NCBI GenBank assembly: GCA_047967505.1
Contig: CM106539.1
Direction: 5' to 3' (one strand)
DNA length: 64,000 nucleotides
Source of the DNA: Dipteris shenzhenensis
Taxonomy: Eukaryota; Polypodiophyta; Polypodiopsida; Gleicheniales
The notes beneath the pieces were generated by a model. That model was given only the letters and a program-made list of their open reading frames with translations, was not told where the DNA came from and searched no databases. The position numbers and the translations under genes are program-made. Positions 58,070 to 64,000 of the stretch are shown in pieces (position 1 is the first letter of the stretch; each line of letters starts with the position of its first letter).

Positions 58070-60090
58070 TTTCCCTACATTTCTCCTACCAAGATTGGTT
58101 TCAAAACCAATCTTGCTAGAGGGGTTGAAGGCTAAAGGCTTTACATTCATCCAACAATCCAAGATGGGGTTTGAATCCAAGAACATTTTTAAAATCGAGT
58201 TTAGATTTGGGAATGAAGGTAAAAGCCTTTGGCCTTATTTACCTCAACAAAGATAGGTTTTGAAACCAATCTTGGTTGAAGGGAATGAAGTCATAATGTG
58301 TTTATCTTCATTTCTCAATCCAAAACCCGTTTTAAAATTGATCTTGGATTAGGAGATGAATGTCATCTCTCAATTCAAGTTCAATTGCACCCAGATTGGT
58401 TTTAAAACCGGTCTTGATTGAGGGGATGAAAGCTAAGGCTTTTACCTTCATCCCACAATCCAAGATTAGGTTTAAATCGAAGATCAATTTTACAATCGTT
58501 GATCATGGATTGGTGTATGAAGGTAAAATCTTTTGGCCTTTGTCCTCTATAAATAAGAAAAATTTCATGGATTGGTGTATGAAGGTAAAATACTTTGTTG
58601 AGGTCATGAAGGGCAAAGGCTTTTCAATTCCTCCCACAATCCAAGACTGGTTTTGAATGTCATCCCGTAAGTTCAATTTCAATTTCACTCAGATCGGTTT
58701 CAAAACCGGTGTTTGTTAGGGGAAGATAAAGATCGATTTTATCACCCCAATGAAGATCGATTTCAAAACTGATCTTTGATGAGAAGATAAAGAGCAAGGG
58801 CAAGGTTAATCAAGTCCAAATAATATTGGTTTCAAGACCAATTATGCTTCAAGTGGGATGAAGGGAAAATGCCAAGTCTTTCATGTCCAAGTAAGATCTT
58901 GGTTCGGAGATAAAGAGCTTAGCCTTTGCTCTTCATCCGTCTAACCAAGACGAGTTTTAGAGCCAATATTGGATCAGGAGGCAAATTTCATCCCCCTAAT
59001 TGAATTCCAATTTCAATAGATTGTTTTTAAAACCAGTCTTGGTTTGGGGATAGAAGGCCTAGCCTTTTTCCTTCATCACAGAACCGATCTTTCGTGAAAA
59101 GATAAAGAGCAAGGGCAAGGTCTTTCAAGTCTGAACAAGATTGTTTTCAAAACCAATCATGGTTGAGGGATGAACGGCTTTGCTAGGTCTACCGTTTCCT
59201 CTACATCCCTCTGACAAAGATCGATTTTAGAACCCGATCCTAGATTAGGAGGTGTATACCAGCCCTCAAATTAAAGGTCAATTTCATCCAAATCGGTTTT
59301 GAAACCGGTCTTGGTTAGGGGATGGAAGGCTTCATTTTTTTCTTTTATCAACCCAAACAAGATCGGTTTTAAAATCGATCTTTGATGGGAAGCTAAAGAG
59401 CAAGGGTCAATCTTTCAAGTCCGAATAAGATTGGTTTCAAACTAAGGAATGAAGCGAAAATGCTACGCCTTTCATGTCCAAGGAAGGTCTTGGTTAGGAG
59501 ATAAAGAGCCTTAGCCTTCACTCTTCATCCCTCCAACCAAGATCGGTTTCAAAACCGATCATGGATTAGGAGACGAATGTCATCCCCCAATTCAAGTTAA
59601 AGTTTACCACCAAGACTAGCCAATCTTGGCTAGGGAATGGAAGGCCTAGCATTTTTCCTTCATCACCCCAACATGAAGATCGGTTTCAAAACCGATCTTT
59701 GATGGAAAGATAAAGAGAAAGGGCAAGATTGTTCAAGTCTGAATAAGAATGGTTTCAAAATGAATCATGGTTGAGGGAAGAAGGGCAATTGCTAGACTCG
59801 ACGTTTGCTCTTCATCCCTCCAACAAATATCAGTTTTAGAACCCAATCTTGGAATAGGAGGTGAATGTCAGCCCCCAAATTCAAGCTCAATTTCACCCAA
59901 ATTGGTTTTGTATCAGGTCTTCATTAGGAGATGGAAGGCTTGGCCTTTTTCCTTTATCACCCCAATCAAGCTCGGTTTCAAAACCGATCTTTGATGGAAA
60001 GCTAAAGAGTAAGGGCAAGATCTTTCAAGACCGAAGAAGATTGATTTCAAAACCAATCATGTTTGGGGAATGAAGAGCAACTGCAAGGCC
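58070..60090. repeat. 2-kb array of AAGATCGGTTT palindromes
   Basis: More than 20 imperfect copies of a palindrome of the type aagatcggttt-ca-aaaccgatctt are spaced about 70-90 bp apart, embedded in units with gatgaaggc, cttcatcccccaa and ggttagggg. A marker (agagcaagggcaag) recurs near 58796, 59105, 59397, 59713 and 60007, giving a higher-order period of about 292-316 bp with four palindromes each. The array ends abruptly at the LTR at 60096. Frames within it are not genes. Confidence 0.88.
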
Positions 60091-60095
60091 TTAAT

Positions 60096-60828
60096 TGTTA
60101 GATATCAATGCTCCACTCTCGTGTAACTACACGGGAACCAGCTAACTGTACTTGTAAGCCCCCCATATGAGGAGAAGGCATTTGAGTAGCTCAGTTATCC
60201 GGTAGGTCCTAGTTTGGACACCAAATGGGGGCCATGTGTGGCCTGATGGCTGGACGGCTTTAGATAGAGTTGGCACACCACCAACTAGGCTACATGCAAG
60301 TGTGGGAAGGCATCCCTTGACTGACCGCACTGAGGGTAGACGGAGCATTTCTCGGGGCAGCCACTCTCGGGTTATGGGGCCCGTTTGGAGCCTCAGATGA
60401 TCCCAGATGGCTCTAGGCCGAACGGAGAACATAGGTTAGTTGCTCTATTTTGCGCAGTGTTTCTATCGTATGGTCGGTGGCCCGACCCCCAATCGACCAT
60501 TTTGGGCGGACTGGGTCGGTCACCCAATTGAGCCTAACTGACTACGATTGGTGGCTATATAAGAGCAAGCCCCTGAAGCCCATTTTATCACTGGCTACAT
60601 CAACCATGATTCCTTAGCATCCAGCCTCTGTCTTCTACTGTTTCCAGCATGCCATCGAAGCTTCTTTCACAGGAGCGCACGGTTGGGAGGTAGCACCATC
60701 TATTGTATCAGTTCTACAATAATCAAATTTTTGATTCTCCATACTATCTTTTTTTCTCTCTTGCGTACAAGATCCTATTATCTGTTGAGCACAGACATTG
60801 TATTATTTTCTTACATGGTATCAGAGCC
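60096..60828 (+). mobile_element. copia 5' LTR (720 bp) and primer binding site
   Basis: The LTR runs TGTTAGATATCAATGCTCC (60096) to ...TTTTCTTACA (60815) and is followed at once by TGGTATCAGAGCC (60816-60828), the initiator-Met tRNA primer site. A TATA box (ctatataag) lies near 60556. The inverted solo LTR at 29298-29974 confirms both boundaries. It is inserted at the edge of the palindrome array. Confidence 0.93.
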
Positions 60829-60885
60829 TGGACTCTAGCAAGAAGATTTGGTAGTGTGTTTCTATTTGCGAGCAGATTGTGAGAG

Positions 60886-61740
60886 ATGGCCCAACCCGCA
60901 AGACTGCAAATCCCACCCTTCGGCGAGAGCAAAAAGTTGGACGGCTCTAACTATTCACTCTGGAAGTTCAAGATAAAGACCATTCTAAGCACATACGAGC
61001 TTTGGGACACTACTACTGGGGTGGACATGAGGCCAGTTGTGAGACCGGATCCAGCCAATGCAAGACAATAGATAGTACCAACTACGGATGAGATTCTCGC
61101 GTGGACAAGAAGAAATGTAGATGCACTGTGTTCTATTGTCTGCAGTGTTAGTGATTCCATCATGGCGTTCATTCAACATGTCACCACAGTGGAGGAGGCA
61201 TGGACGGTCTTGAAAAATCAATACGAGACCACGAATCAGATGCAGATTCAAAATCTGGAGACTCAACTCGCGAACGAGAGTCGTCTGAGTCTGAAGCGGC
61301 AGAGAAGTTCATCACCAGGGTGAAGAATTTGCGCGATCAGATGACTACGATTGGCATCACCATCACCATCACCATCAAGAATCTAGCACAAAGGTGCATA
61401 CGGATTCTCCCACCAAAGTACGACAGTCTTGTTGCGGCGCTGAATACACAGAATAGAAATCTACCCCTCAACTTTGAGGATTTCAGCGTGATGCTTCTAG
61501 AGGAGGAGATGCGTCAAAAGATGAGGATTGGAGAAGATTCGACTTTTTAGACCGGAACAAAGAAAGGTAAGGGTAAGGACTCTGGTAACCCATCTTCTTC
61601 TGATGATAAAAAGAGAAAGAAGAAGATCAAATGCTTCTATTGCAACAAGGCACTTGCCAAATATGGAACATTCAAAGCAAAGGATGTGCCTTATCCTGTT
61701 TATATGCGCACCGACCGCATGGATCGTGCATGTTCAGAGA
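60886..61740 (+). pseudogene. Ty1/copia gag (UBN2-like)
   Basis: From ATG 60886: MAQPARLQIPPFGESKKLDG, SNYSLWKFKIKTILSTYELW, a stop at 61069, DEILAWTRRNVDALCSIVC and TTVEEAWTVLKNQYETTNQM; then a frame change, AEKFITRVKNLRDQM with an ATCACC-repeat insertion (ITITITI, 61357-61377), RILPPKYDSLVAAL and FEDFSVMLLEEEMRQKM. After another stop comes KKKIKCFYC, the first half of a zinc knuckle, which is then lost. The 5' LTR belongs to this gene. Protease, integrase and reverse transcriptase are absent. Confidence 0.85.
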
Positions 61741-62440
61741 CAATCATCTTGCATGTACCCCCTGCCTATGTTCTAGACTTTAAAGAGATCTTCCAAGTTG
61801 ATGAGCTTTTTTGAGTGGAAGGGCCAACAATAACCAAAAGAGCACCTAGTGAAGGGGGCATGTGTACATTCTCTTTGCGTGTTAACACAACCATGACAGT
61901 ACTCAAAGGTGAACCTTTTGAAGGCAGCGTTTCTTTTTTCTTGGACAATATCATGCACCATTATGCACCATGGGCGATGAACCAAATGGAAAACATGAGG
62001 GCACCCTTTACGTGATTGTTAAAGTGGATCTGAAATGGCCCTCCAACTAATCAGATCACCATCGCCGATGGCCTGAACCCAGAAGATCGTGCAACATTGA
62101 GAACAAACTAGCCGAACATTTCTTTTGTTGCATTCTGCACTTTCCCCCTCGAACATATTGTTTAATCCTTGTCTCTTCTTTGTTAGTAGCTATCTTTTGT
62201 TGCGGATCGGAGACATATGCTTGCACGTCTAGTGGAGGAATTTGTAGATGAGGGGATTGTGATGTACATTGCTAAGAATATATCTTACATGCGAGCATGG
62301 CATGCACTAGGAAAATTTGACTTCATCATTCTTGGTGCAGTGCCAGAAGGAAATATTAGAACAACATTACATGATGCATTCATATGGCAAGTATCACAGC
62401 TGGGGTACGGCAAGAAGGTATACAACCGTTAGCAACTCGT
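61741..62440 (+). pseudogene. unrecognised coding-like remnants
   Basis: Following the truncated gag, 61815-62013 reads APSEGGMCTFSLRVNTTMTV and LDNIMHHYAPWAMNQMEN, 62035-62110 reads ITIADGLNPEDRATLRTN, and 62217-62430 reads LARLVEEFVDEGIVMYIAKN, ALGKFDFIILGAVPEGNIRT and DAFIWQVSQLGYGKKV. The pieces have protein-like composition but match no family I know, and they are not copia pol. They may be exons of a decayed gene or a foreign insertion. Confidence 0.3.
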
Positions 62441-62985
62441 ATTTTGCTTTTGCCAATACTAATAATCAAAAAATCATTTCACAAATGTTTTGTGTAGTAG
62501 GTTGTTAGTGTCTTGCACTTTATCAGCCTCAACAACCCACTGTCTGAATACCATTGTGATTCCTGTGGAGGCTCTCAAGTCAGTCGAGACCCCTTATGCC
62601 CACACTGCTACTCATGTGATGGTGCCCAGAGCATTTCACAAATCCCTTGCCTAAAAGGGTGTGTTGTCCTGCGAGACACTACTTAGGTTGCTGTTGTGTA
62701 GCTTTGTGGGCCACATGTCGATGTGGTCCTCGGCCTTCATTGCCCTTTGCTAGAATTCCATAGTTGAAGCATTGTTGCCACACGTTTCATGTTACTTGAA
62801 AAGAGGCCCATAAGGGAGTTCACTGTCAATAGTTCAGGCTTCGTCACAAACTTCACTGAAAGTGTTTAGGGAGAATGATGTCCTTTGTTCCTAGCTTGTT
62901 GTAAATACTCATCTCAGGTTGTCTTCACCCTTCAGAGTGTTGTTCTTGAAGGTTTTTTGTGCTTTGTCCCTTGCATTTCACATGT
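62441..62985. other. noncoding, nothing recognised
   Basis: Mixed-composition DNA without a supported gene, repeat or RNA. Confidence 0.5.
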
Positions 62986-63490
62986 ATAGCCTTGCCCATG
63001 CCAAGACACTGTACAGATAAGCTTGTTGCAAAAAAAAAAAATCCATTGTAAGAAATTTCATGTATGGAGGCTTTCTATGTACATATTTTGTGATATTTTC
63101 CTTATTCCCTGGTATTTGATTCCAATACTTTTTCCTGCATTACTAAGAAATTTCCCTTGCATATTTTATTCGGAGAAATTGTTGATGAATCAATAGGTGA
63201 AGTTCTTTGCAATCTTTTTTTGGGAGCTCTCATTAATGCTCACATGCAGAAGCATGGTTTGATCATGGTCGTTACACCGCCCACCAAGAGCCTATTTTTG
63301 CAACTCCACATCGTCGCTTCAATGCATCTCATTTGAAGAGATACTGCAAAAAGAAAAAAACATTGTAAGAAACTTCATGTGCAGAAGCTCTCCATGTAAA
63401 TATTGTGTGGTGCTTTGGTTATTCCCTACTTTTTAATCCATGTACTCTTCCTTGCGATATTAAAACATTGCCTTTAGGCAGTTTAATTTA
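62986..63490. repeat. diverged direct duplication (~315-bp offset)
   Basis: About 63028-63200 and 63345-63480 share cattgtaagaaacttcatgt, ctctccatgtaaatatt, tattccc and tccatgtactcttcctt-like blocks in the same order, at roughly 75-80% identity. Confidence 0.65.
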
Positions 63491-64000
63491 ATAACATATT
63501 CATCTTCCAAGGCGCACAATTGTTTGCCATTTCCTTCCAAAAGCTTTCATCCACCCTTTCATGCAAGAACATGGTTTCCATTTTGTAGTTTCATGAACTG
63601 CAAAACACTCTTCAAATAAGAGCACCGTTTGTAGCTTCACATTGCTAGGAACTGCAATCAATAAAAGCTTGGTTGCACGACTCCTTGGTCTAGCTTCACA
63701 GCACTGCTTGCTTGAAGACATACTGTAGTAGGAGTCAGTGAATGTTCACTGTGGCCAAAAAAGATACATTCATGCAAGAGATTGCCAAAGGTTGGACCTC
63801 AAAACTTGTTTTCCCTGTGCTTCCAAATGGACAAATGAATCGATTTGGATTCTTGCAACGTAGCATGGAATGAAGCATTCAACAAGACAAATTCAAACAC
63901 TGACATGATTCTTTGCTTGCTTGCACTCTGTGCTACCTACAATAATCCTTGATGTGATCCAGAGCAATATTGAAGCATTTGAATTGGCTCGAATTACACT
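63491..64000. other. AT-rich noncoding window end
   Basis: No gene or element end is recognised up to the end of the window. Confidence 0.5.

Noticed and set aside
58070-60090. CRISPR-like array of regularly spaced palindromes
   Set aside because: Sequences between palindromes are themselves repeats, and copies are diverged; this is a satellite.

Overview
The window is nuclear DNA from a land plant with a large, repeat-rich genome. Plant-type CACTA (En/Spm) transposons, Ty1/copia and Ty3/gypsy LTR elements primed by initiator-Met tRNA, a hAT transposase, a plant-like U6 snRNA pseudogene and very long microsatellites all point that way. No ordinary host gene was recognised and the species cannot be named from the sequence. 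Nearly everything is transposable element, much of it nested and decayed.

The left third (about 1.4-20 kb) is the most informative part. A complete-looking 11.2 kb CACTA transposon (element A, 2567-13773, 3-bp duplication ACG on both sides) sits inside an exon of the transposase gene of an older relative (element B, about 1.4-20 kb). Element A carries two divergent multi-exon genes that can be modelled without a stop or frameshift: a TNP2-type transposase of about 1143 aa (minus strand) and a second, TNPA-like protein of about 466 aa (plus strand). An 18-bp perfect palindrome is repeated at both ends of A and also between the two genes, next to both presumed promoters. A 3.1 kb palindromic satellite lies in what looks like the leader intron of the second gene. 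Element B repeats this plan with unrelated repeat sequences and decayed genes.

From 20 to 36 kb lie a minus-strand gypsy gag with its LTR, a copia gag cut by a minus-strand LTR remnant and a 247-bp MITE, mostly featureless AT-rich DNA, a decayed copia reverse transcriptase/RNase H, a solo LTR (29298-29974), and a gypsy gag-protease element whose pol has collapsed so that the start of reverse transcriptase joins the end of integrase. An unrecognised coding-like stretch follows at 33.5-34.4 kb.

From 36 to 46 kb lie a hAT (BED/DUF659) transposase pseudogene, a duplicated block ending in very long TG/GA microsatellites, two adjacent minus-strand pseudogenes that are not standard transposon genes (a coiled-coil/RING protein and a kinase-like protein), G-rich minisatellites and another unrecognised coding remnant.

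From 48 to 64 kb lie a copia gag-protease fragment, a complete 2.64 kb gag-only LTR element (TR-GAG type, 289-bp LTRs, duplication ATACC) inserted in a DUF4283/zinc-knuckle gene, a U6 snRNA pseudogene, an unrecognised pseudogene, a 2 kb array of AAGATTGGTTT-type palindromes with a period of about 305 bp, and a copia element whose 720-bp 5' LTR is an inverted relative of the solo LTR at 29 kb.
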